Positions 1-9,495 of a stretch of DNA of 18,007 nt are shown here, one piece after another. The position numbers were made by a program, and so were the translations under genes. A model generated the notes under the pieces. It saw only the letters and a list, made by a program, of their open reading frames with translations, was not told the origin of the DNA and ran no database searches. Within the stretch, counting starts at the first letter, position 1. The number at the start of each line of letters is the position of its first letter. This DNA is from Dictyocoela muelleri (taxonomy: Eukaryota > Microsporidia): the NCBI GenBank assembly GCA_016256075.1, contig SDVU01000193.1:1-18007 (forward strand), given 5' to 3'.

Positions 1-163
1 CTCTAAATGATGAGATAAACTTGGAAATGAAGTTTTACAATCAAGGTCTCTGATATTTAGAGGTTTACAAAAAATCCTGCTTCGCAGGATTTTTTGTAAA
101 CCTCTAAATATCAGAGACCTTGATTGTATAACTTCATTTCCAAGTTTATCTCATCATTTAGAG
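1..163. repeat. Long near-perfect palindrome (foldback)
   Basis: The first 163 bases form one hairpin with arms of about 80 bp that pair with one visible mismatch. The apex is a three-base TTC loop closed by C-G (80-84, CTTCG). The left arm starts at base 1, so the repeat or its parent element may extend beyond the window. No GGTACT tip like that of the Merlin elements further on is visible at 163. It is probably the end of a foldback transposon or a MITE. No coding capacity was seen. Confidence 0.85.
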
Positions 164-552
164 CTTATTTGAAATAAAACATGTTCTCTCCTCTTACCAA
201 TCGAGATTTACTAATTTTTGAAGGTGGTGACTAACCCGTTGTAGAATCAAATATTTAATATCAAAATGAATTCCACGATAAATATCTTTAAGACATAAAA
301 ATATACTCAAGATTTATTAGACAGCGTTTTTCTGTATACTCAAATTTATTTAATTCATAATATCATGTCGTTTTTTTAATTGTTTGTACTTTTTGCAAAA
401 TATGAAAAAAAGAGCCTTGAAAATTAAAGAAAATCAAGATAAATATAGAAGATAATGAAATTTTTTTAAATGTAACAATATCTTTATAAGAAACAAAATA
501 TTAATCTAATTTGTCTAAATAGGTCATATTGAAGACGAAATTAACATTATTA
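164..552. other. AT-rich stretch without recognised feature
   Basis: No open frame of useful length, RNA gene or clear repeat was seen. Its right end may include the decayed 3' side of the neighbouring pogo-like transposon. Confidence 0.5.
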
Positions 553-1000
553 TGTGTTTGTTTGGCATTTTAAAACAAGACATATCTTTTCAAACGATTT
601 TTTATTGTTGTGTTTGTTACTTAATAAATGAAATTCACAATCCATGTACCACATTTAACATATAAATTTTCTTCAAACATATTTTGGCTCATATCATGAT
701 TTAAAGCTCGGGATTCCTAAAAGTTGTATTATTTATAAAATAATCTGGTTAAATAAATTTATAATTTTCATATCTGTGGCTGAATAATTGAAGCTTGTTT
801 TGGGTTTATAAACAACAATTTGATATGATTTAACCATTCACTAGATGTCCAGTAAAATTATCGAGTATAATCAACGGTCTTATAATTCCAAAGACCAGAC
901 GGCTGATAAAATTTGATAAATAATTTAGAAAAGACACTTTGTAAGCCATGATGATTTGTTAGAACAGTAAAAAAGACAATATAAAAATCTTAATAAATCC
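553..1000 (-). pseudogene. Decayed pogo/Tigger-like DDE transposase fragment
   Basis: Read on the minus strand in shifting frames, this region gives the C-terminal half of a pogo-type (DDE_1, Tc1/mariner relatives) cut-and-paste transposase. In order: SWLTKCLF at about 955-921, like the family's 'W(M)T..IF' segment; LDNFTGH at 865-845, the second catalytic Asp followed by the usual N-x-x-(G/A)-H (Asp codon 860-862); PKTS near 805-794 and DMKII near 774-760, which match the 'P-N-T-T-S..QP-x-D-x-G-I-I' block with the third Asp (codon 772-774); and VTNTTIKN near 622-599, like the C-terminal 'V...TI.NCW' segment. The second and third Asp lie about 29 codons apart, the spacing expected of pogo. 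The first Asp and the DNA-binding N-terminus were not found. Several frame changes and stops make it a pseudogene. No terminal inverted repeats were identified. Confidence 0.6.
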
Positions 1001-1686
1001 AATTAAAGGCACAGAGATTCATTTATTTCCTGATCAGTAAAATATTTAGCAATTTGACACGATCCACTGTATGTGGGCGTCCTTTAAAATGAAAAAAAAT
1101 TAATAATATTTATTAATTCATTGTAGTCTCACCTATTCACTCTTTTAGTGTTTGCTGTTTGTCTCAATAGATGCTCTTTTAAAATACATAATTTAAAATT
1201 ATATTGTCGTGATCAAGACATGAGATTGTGAAATGTATAATAAAAAAATCAAATTGATTTATTTAATGATGTCATATTTCAATGTTTACAAAATGATAAA
1301 AACATAAATTTCACTCCTGATTTTACTCTATTTGAAACTTTAAGAACAACAATGTTTCCACCCCTATGTTACCATCACAAGCTGATGATGCCTTTGGATT
1401 TCCAAAAAGAAATTAAATAAAATGATTCCAAGAATGTCTCTATACAATCAACTTATCCCTCATGGACGTTTTTTCCTGAACAAGTCAATATTTTCTTTTA
1501 AATTTTGGTTCTACTACGACTTGGTTATCCTCTTTGAAATATAAAATAACAATAATCAAATATAACATTAATAAAGCATAATAAAAATTGCGTAAAATCA
1601 CTAGATAAACTCAAATATGTAAGAATTTTTATCATTTTGTTGTATATACGCCACATAAATACAAAAAACATCATATTAATCTAGAA
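1001..1686. other. AT-rich stretch, possibly decayed transposon DNA
   Basis: No gene is recognised. The minus strand here should hold the N-terminal part of the pogo-like transposase if the element was once complete, but I could not identify a helix-turn-helix or the first catalytic Asp. Short open stretches in both directions match nothing I know. Confidence 0.4.
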
Positions 1687-1953
1687 TTGATAAAAAATGT
1701 CAAAAATGATGAATTTATCAAAAATGAGAAATTTCGAGAAAATGAGAAAAATAAAAAATTAGATAAAAAAGGCTTAAATAAAAAAGGGAAATCTAAACCT
1801 CATGCATTCAATAAAATCTTTTTTTACCCTAATCACGTTGTTGGTACACCTAACATTTTTTTACATATACACTCTGGGAGACGTCATTATGAGCTTATAC
1901 ACGAAATTCCTAGAAAAATTACAAGTCGAAGAACAGTAATAACAACATTGTAA
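1687..1953 (+). CDS. Hypothetical small ORF, Lys/Asn-rich
   Basis: An 88-codon frame opens with ATG at 1687. The first ~40 residues are dominated by Lys, Asn and Glu and have repeat-like character (KNEKF, NEKNK, LNKKGKSK), as AT-rich codons tend to give. The second half is more mixed (FFYPNHVVGTPNIFLHIHSG) and less like chance sequence. No signal peptide, membrane segment or known domain was recognised, and no neighbouring gene gives a context. It may be the remains of an element-borne gene or a chance frame in AT-rich DNA; I lean towards the latter but cannot exclude a short real protein. Confidence 0.2.
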   Translation: MIKNVKNDEFIKNEKFRENEKNKKLDKKGLNKKGKSKPHAFNKIFFYPNHVVGTPNIFLHIHSGRRHYELIHEIPRKITSRRTVITTL

Positions 1954-2018
1954 AGATTGAATAAAAAATATAATAAGCATCATTTGAGTACATCGCGTTG
2001 AAGATGGTTTTGAAAATT

Positions 2019-2080
2019 GTAGCGTAATTTTTCGCCGAACGATTAATACAATATTTCGCCCAAAGCGAAATATTGCAATG
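2019..2080. repeat. Hairpin module, copy 1
   Basis: This copy reads agcgtaatttttcgcc, then an 11 bp stem hairpin at 2049-2075 (caatatttcgc with a ccaaa loop). The same arrangement recurs in direct orientation at 2654-2719. The two copies share the flanking 'agcg...ttcgcc' block and the stem sequence. The function is unknown; it could be a dispersed stem-loop repeat or the two edges of one element. Confidence 0.6.
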
Positions 2081-2653
2081 GATAGCAGAATTTTTAAATA
2101 ATTTTAAATTTTTTAATAAATAAAAATAATTATCCTAACAAAAACAATAATGTCTGGTCAGTGATGAAAGAATTTTTTGAGTAATACCTCACACAACTAA
2201 TTAATGTGATGCTTATCATAGGAATTTTAATTCAAAGATTAAAAAGAAAGATCATCTATTCTCTGTAATTATTTCAATACTGCAAAAGAAGAACAGAGAG
2301 TTAGATTACTTATTGAATATATAAAAACGCGAAAAATTATATTTAAAAACAAATATGAAAATGTCGGGACTATATTAAATAATTATAGGCATTGTCAAGT
2401 TTTCGAAATATTTGAAATATTATCAAATATTTCAAATTTATTTATTAGATAGTTAATAAAAAATTTATTTGATATTTTCAATTTTGAAAAATATCTTATT
2501 TGAATTATCTCTAATTTGAAATTTTGAATTTTTGATTTTTTGATTTTTTGATTTTTTAAAATTTCGAATTTTTTAATTTTTCGAGTTTTATTTTTTTTAA
2601 TTTTTTTAATTTTTTTTTAATTTCTTGATTTTTCTGATTTTATTGATTTTTTC
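2081..2653. other. AT-rich interval with T-rich low-complexity tract
   Basis: This lies between the two hairpin modules. From about 2500 to 2650 the plus strand is low-complexity T-rich sequence built of repeated 'gattttttgattttt'-like units. An open frame without an ATG at about 2240-2450 is rich in Lys, Ile and Arg and was not recognised. No gene is called. Confidence 0.5.
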
Positions 2654-2719
2654 AGCGAAAAATTGCATTTTCGCCAAAACCCCAATGCAATATTTCGCCT
2701 TTGGCGAAATATTGCATTG
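2654..2719. repeat. Hairpin module, copy 2
   Basis: This is the second copy of the module at 2019-2080. Its hairpin at 2683-2719 is better preserved: a perfect 17 bp stem (caatgcaatatttcgcc) around a 3-base TTT loop. The preceding block, agcgaaaaattgcattttcgcc, corresponds to the shorter block in copy 1. Direct orientation and a ~635 bp spacing could mark the two ends of one inserted unit. Confidence 0.65.
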
Positions 2720-2871
2720 TGTTTTAGATTATAACATAACATTATTCATTATACAGACTGTTGTTTATCCACAACATACATAAAACTACATTAAAAAATA
2801 TTATCGGATGTATCTACGATCCGCGAACGAATTAAAGTATATTATAATAAGATTTACTTGATCTAACATAA

Positions 2872-3108
2872 TTGAAGTGTTTCATCAGAATGAGATTTAG
2901 AATCCGGGAATCTTGGTTTGGTATCTCGATATTTTCAATTGTTCGGAAGGTTGTAGATGATCAAAAAAATCTCACTACTTATATAGTTTTTTATGAGGTA
3001 TATTTGTTGTTAGAAGCACTATTAGAAATAAAATTCCCATCTTTTATTAATAAATATGATCAAAAGTTTAATCATATAGTTAGACAGGATCTAGATCAAT
3101 TATTATAG
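2872..3108 (+). CDS. Hypothetical small ORF
   Basis: A 78-codon frame starts with ATG at 2872. The product has a basic N-terminus (MRFRIRESWFG), a hydrophobic middle and a mixed C-terminus ending in LDQLL. It lacks the Lys/Asn monotony typical of chance frames here, but I recognise no domain, motif or family. The nearest recognisable feature is the minus-strand integrase remnant downstream. It could be a fragment of a decayed element or a random frame. Confidence 0.2.
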   Translation: MKCFIRMRFRIRESWFGISIFSIVRKVVDDQKNLTTYIVFYEVYLLLEALLEIKFPSFINKYDQKFNHIVRQDLDQLL

Positions 3109-3159
3109 ATAATTGAACCGTTTTTCATATGAGACACATCACTCTCTCTTCCAGAGTTA

Positions 3160-3760
3160 AATATATCGCATCGCCTGCTTTTTTTTCTTTTGCCGAATAA
3201 ACTATTTTCTCAATCACAGAGTTTGATTATTTAGAAAGGGCAAGCATTTATTTTCTACATTATCAGGTGAGTTTTCTCTATTATTATTAGATTACCTGCA
3301 TTTAATTTTCAATTATTTGCTTTTTTATTTTTTCTGTTTATTTCTTTCTTTGAGTTTATAAGTACATACTTTTTTGCATTTAAAATTTCCATTATAAATT
3401 TTGTTTTGTGACGTCAAAAGATGAATATTTGTTGGTTATTTAAATTTTAGAAGAACCGAACGCCTATTCGCCTTATAATTTAGTATGAAAACATTTTCGG
3501 CTAATTCTTCTGGTTTTAGTCCTTTTGATATTATACATGTTTGTAAGATTGATCTGTTGATTCTTTCAGAAATTCCATTTCCTACGGGTTTATATTGCCA
3601 TGTCAATATGATTTTCATTATTTTTATCTTTCATGTTTTTAGCTTCTAAGCTTATAAACTACCATACTTGATCGATCTATTACTTTTCTAGGACTTCCGA
3701 AATCTTCAATATATTGTAGTGTTTTTAATATGTATTAGGTTTTAAAACAAAAATTCATGT
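3160..3760 (-). mobile_element. Ty3/gypsy integrase remnant (fossil)
   Basis: The minus strand encodes pieces of an LTR-retroelement integrase. They include the end of the catalytic core, with the GNGISERINR-type segment (within 3436-3618) that holds the core's catalytic Glu, and a C-terminal tail towards 3200 with Lys-rich and hydrophobic stretches typical of Ty3/gypsy integrases. The same GNGISERINR block occurs in the plus-strand element that starts near 4100, so the two are close relatives in opposite orientation. No LTR and none of the other retroelement genes were found with it. It is broken, with several breaks, and looks old. Confidence 0.65.
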
Positions 3761-4099
3761 TTCAAATGTGAAACATAAGGTACCAATTGTAATAGGTGAA
3801 TTATTGATAAATGTGAAACAAATTTAAATTAAAGGTATAAAATAGTAAGAAATTTTAAATAAATAGGATTTTTTTCAAAAGAACATTCTGAGTTAAATAA
3901 ATGTTTAGATTTTAAGAAACACCTTATTAATATTAAAAGTATTTATATAAGATAAATCCTTAAAATACAGTCACTACCGGCCGAACACGGCATTTTGCGC
4001 GCAAAGCCAACTAATGAGTCACAACCGAAAGCAAAATTTTAGACTTTACCACTCTCCTATGTTATTCCAGGAACAGACATAGTAAAAAAATAAATATCA
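3761..4099. other. Interval with a small GC-rich palindromic patch
   Basis: No gene was seen. Against the AT background, 3980-4005 holds two adjacent short palindromes, gccgaacacggc and tttgcgcgcaaa. A short direct repeat, agtcac(t/a)accg, flanks them near 3970 and 4017. A further small palindrome (atgtttcaaatgtgaaacat) lies at about 3754-3773. This interval may include the 5' LTR or leader of the retroelement that follows, but no matching copy was found downstream, so no LTR is called. Confidence 0.4.
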
Positions 4100-4595
4100 T
4101 CAAACTCAAAAATTAAGAAGATGTCGATATTCAAAAATGGCTTGAAACATATTACAACACAATCAAAAAGTTTGGTTGGAATTTACATACACAATATTAA
4201 GTATTACATGAATTACTTAGTGACCAAATTCTAAAAAAATTAGGTGATCATGACTTTCTTGAAACACTTCGTAAATAATAAATTTTCTTACTGCAATCAG
4301 CACCACCTAAAACTGCACACTCCACAAATCAGCTCAGAATAATAAAACAGCAAAACTATAAACTAATATTTGATTATTACAATGAAATTGAATCAATAGT
4401 TAATAAATATATCTTTGTCAAAATATATCAATGAAAGAAAAGGAAAGATTAATCAATGATAATTTATATTTAAATGTTCACTCTGAACTTCGACTAAGAA
4501 TGAGTGAAATTAATGTTGCAAGGTAAAGGATATTATTCGTAACATACAAGGCGTAGAAAAATTACTTTTATAAAAAGAATAGGGTATAAATGATA

Positions 4596-4603
4596 GAAAT
4601 AAT
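4596..4603. repeat. Target site duplication, left (GAAATAAT)
   Basis: The 8 bp gaaataat directly precedes the GGTACT tip of the Merlin element and is repeated exactly at 6216-6223, directly after its other tip. Merlin elements are known to make 8-9 bp target duplications, so this fixes both ends of the insertion. Confidence 0.9.
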
Positions 4604-4618
4604 GGTACTTGGTATGTA

Positions 4619-4909
4619 AAACAGCGCACTGGAGACTCTCACTGAGAGAAGCTTTCGAGCTGCAGATTTCATATTTGAAAATAACTCGTTGAATTGCAAT
4701 GAGACATATATTTTTTAGGATGTTAACATCATTTTAGAAGGCCGTTTTATATGATCATAGACTTCGTCCATGATCATATAAAACAACCTTCTAAAATGAT
4801 GTTAACATCCTAAAAAATATATGTCCCATTGCAATTCAACGAGTTATTTTCAAATATGAAATCTGCAGCTCGATAGCTCCTCTCAGTGAGAGTCTTTAGT
4901 GCGCTGTTT
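4619..4909. repeat. Left terminal foldback of Merlin 1
   Basis: This 291 bp palindrome runs from aaacagcgcactg to its complement gcgctgttt. Its arms carry only scattered mismatches. The apex is a TTC loop closed by C-G (CTTCG, 4762-4766), exactly at the centre. It is homologous to the foldback at 5918-6200. Confidence 0.9.
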
Positions 4910-4958
4910 GTAATTAATAAATTAATTGCCAAAATATATATTAAAAATCAGAACCAAA

Positions 4959-5858
4959 TTAAATTAAATTAAAATTTTTTATTGAATATATAAAATTCAG
5001 TGAATTTTCTTCATATTTCTTTTCCAAGCAAAAAAAATGTAAATGCTTCTGTAAATTATTTCTATTAATACCAAAGTCGATATGAATTTTCCGTTTGGCT
5101 AACATCCATAATCCTTCAATCTTCTGTATATGGCGTTTGGAAATAAGATCGACAAAATTATATTTATGTATTGCCGTAAAATGCTTATATAAAGCTTTTT
5201 TTTCAAATTTTTATATGATTTCCACCCATCACTCACTATTTCTGTTTTTTTTTCTTATTTCTATTTTTATTAAAGTCAAAAGTCTATATTCGGTTCTCTC
5301 ATCGACAATATGGAAAAAGCATTTATCACTTTGAGCTTCTACACCACTAAAACCCAATTAAGCACCTTATATCTCCCTTTATGAAATTTTCTCTTATTAA
5401 AAAGCGGTTCGTTTATTTGAAACTCTTTATCATCACCTCTTATTGGCTCTTTATTTATCAGATAATCTCTTAAAACTGCAGTTTCTAACTTTTTTATAAA
5501 TGTAGTATCTATTAGGTGACATTTTTAACCAATGCAAATTTGAGTTTTGTTAAATAAATCGTTAAAAAAATAGTATGAAAGTGTGATGAATTTTTATAAA
5601 TTGTTTTTACAATTTTCAAAAAATGATTTCGTATATATGCCTTCAGTGTTCTTACCGGGAAAATTACAGCCCTATTTATACACAGATTTCAATTTTTTAT
5701 CTTTTCGTAGTTTCATTATGCGTCTACATTTACTACATTTGATTTTTTTTGGTATTAAGTCATTATGCTGCAGAATTTTTATCACCTTGACATTTTTGGA
5801 GATAAGTGTTTAGTTTATCATAATTCATGGTGTTAATATCTTTTTCTGGTCTTACCAT
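4959..5858 (-). pseudogene. Merlin (IS1016/ISXO2-like) transposase, damaged
   Basis: This encoded a cut-and-paste DDE transposase of the Merlin superfamily acting on the element's own ends. The likely ATG is at 5858-5856 (MVRPEKDIN...) and the stop at 4961-4959, about 300 codons, the usual Merlin size. A zinc-ribbon half-site KCSKC lies near 5735. The first catalytic block reads QINEPLFNKRK, where the family has (I/V)DES, so Asp is replaced by Asn (codon 5411-5413). The second Asp is present in VSDGW (codon 5228-5230) and the Glu in QKIEGLW (codon 5115-5117), 37 codons apart, matching DD36E. At least three or four frame changes are visible, for example just after NSAA near 5780 and after NWVLVV near 5350. 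With the Asp lost and the frame broken, it should be inactive. Confidence 0.85.
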
Positions 5859-5917
5859 AGGGGTTAAATAAAAATTTAAAATTTAAATAGTTTTGCCGGA
5901 ATAACTATAATTTAACA

Positions 5918-6200
5918 AAACAGCGCACTGTAGACTCTCACTGAGAGAAGCTTTTGAGATGCTGATTTCATATTTGAAAATAATTCGTTGAGTTACAATG
6001 GGACATATATTTTTAGGTTGACATAATTGTTTATATGCTATTTTCTATGGCCATGAACTCGTTCTACACCATAGAAAATAGCTATGAACAATTATGAAAA
6101 CCTAAAAATATATGTCCCATTGTAATTCAACAAATTATTTTCAAAAATGAAATCGGCATCTCGAAAGCTTCTCTCAGTGAGAGTCTACAGTGCGCTGTTT
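5918..6200. repeat. Right terminal foldback of Merlin 1
   Basis: This 283 bp palindrome is homologous to the left foldback at 4619-4909. Its centre falls at gaactcgttc (6055-6064), so there is essentially no loop. The middle part has diverged from the left foldback while its two arms still match each other. Confidence 0.9.
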
Positions 6201-6215
6201 TACATACCAAGTACC

Positions 6216-6223
6216 GAAATAAT
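6216..6223. repeat. Target site duplication, right (GAAATAAT)
   Basis: This is the exact second copy of 4596-4603. Beyond it the gag-like reading of retroelement 1 resumes with the Asn/Lys-rich stretch. Confidence 0.9.
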
Positions 6224-9146
6224 TATTATAAAGATAAAAATAATTATAATGAAAAAATTATAATAAAAATAATTTTCGGGATAAAAATTTATATCTCGAA
6301 TTTAGAATTTAATAAGAATTATAATAACAACAATAATTTATCTAAATATAAAAATTCATACATTAAACATGATTATAATACCAATAGTAAATACTGTGAT
6401 CTACATAAAACTAAAAATCATTCAAATGATCAATGTAGAGTCCAAAACTTCAGATAAAATGAATTTAATAATATTTTGAAACTTAATCATTAAAATTAAA
6501 AATAGAAAACACTATCGAACATACTTCTAAATGTTCAAATTAAATGTAAAAATTATGAAGTTATAATCGATTCCAGGGATACAAATAACTTTATTAAAGA
6601 ATATTTAGTAAGAAAACATGAATTAAATATAATAAAAAGTAATGAAACATCAGTAAAGTTCGAAAATGGATCAATATCACAAATAAAATCTAAGGTGAAT
6701 GTTGAATTTAAAATTTTACAAATTATAGATACAATTTTTAGAACATAATTTCTTGTATTACCAGAACTAAGCAATACCATAATCCTAGGAATGAATGGGC
6801 TTACAATTAAAGAAGTTATTCTCGATTTCAAAGAACAAACTATAAAATTACATAACCATAAAATTGAACTCCCAGTAAGATTAGAAAACGACTTAAATGT
6901 GGAATTAATAAATAATTAAATCACTCTAATAAAACAAGTATAAAATTATATTTCTAAATACAAAATATAAATCCGGATTAGGATTATAAATAAATATTCT
7001 CATTCAATAAATTAACAAAACATAATCCAATTATAACAAAAAAAATATCCCGTTCCGTTAAAAAAATAGAAAAGATGTTTTAATTCATTTGAATGAACTT
7101 TAAAATCAGAATATTATTAGTAAATCACAATTTCTTTATTCATTTATGTCTTTGTAAATTACAAGAAAAATGAAAATATACGCTTTGTTGAGGATTATCG
7201 AGAATTAAATAAATATACTATTTCAGAATCATATCCATTTCCTAATCTATATGAACAATTTTTAGATCTAAAAGATTCTACAATATTTTCCCAATTAGAC
7301 CTAAATAAAGGTTATCATAATATATGTATTGATGTATATGATCGAGAAAAAACTTCTTTCACAATAATAAAACGAAAATACCATTTTAACAAAATGCTTT
7401 CGGACTGAAAAACGCGCCTTTTGCAATTAAAAAGGCAATAACATCGATACTAGGAGATCTAGATTATGTGAAAATATTTTTAAATGATATTTTTTTCTGC
7501 AGAAAAACTAACTCATAACATTTCGAATAATTAAAAACAGTGTTCGAAAGATTAAAATCTAACTTTTGATCCATATATTTCGAAAAAAGTTCTTTCGGAA
7601 AGGCAAAAATAGAATTCTTAGGTCATATAATAGATAAAAAGGTCTCCATTCTGAAAAATAAACTATTGAGAAGTTAAATTAAAACTTTTACTCCGTACTC
7701 AAAGCAAATTTATGTCGCCATTTGGGCTTTTGAAATGGTTCCGTTCATACATCAGAAATTTAAGTATAAAAATTACACCATTAACAAACTTATGCAAAAA
7801 TAAAAATGGATTTATAAGGACAAATGAACATAAAAAAATAGCAAAAATAATTGAAGATATAGAAAATACAACATGTCTATATTACCAATACAAACAAACC
7901 CTTTACTTTATACACTGATGCTTGTGACCTAGGCTGTGGAGCCTTAATTCTACAAGATAAAAAAACATTGCTCTATTTAGTAATAATTTACTGAAATGTA
8001 AAAAATATATCCAATTTTTGAAAAGGAATTCTTGGCCATTATAAAAGTTCTCCAAAATAAAAGAGAAATTTTACTTGGCAATAAACTTTTATTTTACACT
8101 GATAATAAAAATCTAGTTAATTTTGACAATATGAAAACAAATATAATATTCGGGTGGAAATGGTTTGTTCAAGAATTTGACTGTGATATAAAAAACGTAA
8201 TAAGAAATGAAGACAAATCGGTAGACTTTTTTTCTAGATGCTTAAATTTAGATATTAGCGAAAGTAAAAATAGTGAACCCTTCAAAAAAATTTCAACAAT
8301 CTGAATGAAAAAATCAATAGAGGCGATAATGTTATAAAAATATTGAAAAATCTACATGATGAGTTACAACATCCAGGTAGAAATGCATTATATTTGCTTT
8401 TAAAAGAAAAAATAATAATTAAAGATCTAAAGCTTTTATTACATGAAATCCGCAATAAATGTATTTATTGCTAGAGAAATAAACATGACAAGCGTAATTA
8501 TTCAAAAATTGAAGGAAATTTACATTTTGAAATAAATTAGATTTTATTTCATCTGATATTTCTGGACCATTAACGTTTATACACTCAAACCAGAAGGAAA
8601 AATTTTATATTTGCACTTTCACTGATATTTTACCAGATATACTACTCTTGGTGTTATAAAAGAGATAACATCAGTTCAAGTTTTAAAAGCTTTTAAAATG
8701 AAATGGATTCAGAATTTTGGACGATATAAAAGAATTCTCATAGACCTGGGAGAACAAATATACAGCAAATATTTTTTAAGAATATTGTAATGTTAATAAT
8801 ATTACAATCACTTACACGTCGCCAAACAATTCTACAGGAAATGGCATTTCTGAAAGAATAAACAGATCCATTAATGAAGTTATAAGAATCAACACGCCTA
8901 TAAAAATCTAAAATCAATTGAACAAAAAATTCACATCCATCTAAATCAAAATTATCATCGTGTAATTCAGACTACACCATATTTGCTCATGTTTGAAAAA
9001 TCAAGTTTAGATAATAAAAAAATTGATAATTTTGATGAATTGATGAAAATAGCATTCAAAAAAGTATTGATGAAAAAATTAAAAATAATTTAATAACAAA
9101 TAAAAAAAAGAAAATCATTCCTCTATAAAGAAAATGAGGTACTACT

Positions 9147-9422
9147 CCGGTCAACACCCTCAAAATTTTAGTTGGAAAAATTATAAAATATATAAATATA
9201 GTAGTATTTTTAAGAGATAAATTCGTAAATGTTAGTATTTTTTCGTAATCGTGTCATATTACATAATTTAGATTGATTTCGCTTCGTGAAAACAGTCTAA
9301 ATTTTGTAATATGAAACGATTACGAAAAAATACTAACATTTACGAATTTATCTCTTAAAAATACTACTATATGTATATATTTTATAATTTTTTCAACATA
9401 AATTTTTGAGAGTGTTGACCGG
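9147..9422. repeat. Left terminal foldback of Merlin 2
   Basis: This 276 bp palindrome runs from ccggtcaacaccctc to gagtgttgaccgg. The arms are nearly complementary throughout. The apex lies in tttcgcttcgtgaaa, with CTTCG at 9282-9286, exactly at the centre. Confidence 0.92.
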
Positions 9423-9495
9423 TTTATAATTGAACATCTATTTAAAAAAATGAAAATGGAAAAATAAAAATTAAATTATTTATTAAATATCATTT

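Larger units (their letters stand above)
4604..6215 (-). mobile_element. Merlin DNA transposon 1, complete with TSD
   Basis: This 1612 bp element is bounded by inverted tips GGTACTTGGTATGTA, starting at 4604 and mirrored at the end at 6215, and by an exact 8 bp target duplication. Just inside each tip is a complete ~285-290 bp foldback (4619-4909 and 5918-6200). The two foldbacks are homologous, so the element carries four related arms. One Merlin transposase gene lies between them on the minus strand. The GGTACTTGG tip occurs only on the outer side of each foldback and is missing from the inner side. The element sits in the gag region of retroelement 1. Its transposase is damaged, so it would need help from another copy to move. 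Confidence 0.88.

Noticed and set aside
3778-3790. ggtacc near 3779 as another Merlin tip.
   Set aside because: No foldback follows, and the sequence after it does not match any of the three tips.
3969-4030. GC-rich patch with D-arm-like bases considered as a tRNA on the minus strand.
   Set aside because: The candidate T-stem and acceptor stem do not pair, and the patch is better described as two short palindromes.
4440-4480. Similarity of aaaaggaaagattaat... in the gag of retroelement 1 to a stretch of the 5' LTR of retroelement 2 (near 12712-12750).
   Set aside because: Short, AT-rich and without extension on either side; not enough to call an LTR or a shared repeat.
5501-5550. A ~30-base similarity between the Merlin 1 transposase region (aggtgac...ccaatgcaaatttgag) and the end of the 5' LTR of retroelement 2 (aggtgac...ccaatgtaatttgag).
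   Set aside because: The Merlin side lies inside its transposase reading between recognisable segments, so it is unlikely to be an LTR piece. Treated as chance in AT-rich DNA.
5095-5813. Plus-strand open frames (79 and 76 codons) in the Merlin 1 interior.
   Set aside because: They are shadows of the minus-strand transposase, which has clear catalytic motifs.
6553-6831. Minus-strand 92-codon open frame.
   Set aside because: It lies opposite the protease-like part of retroelement 1, which reads in the plus direction.
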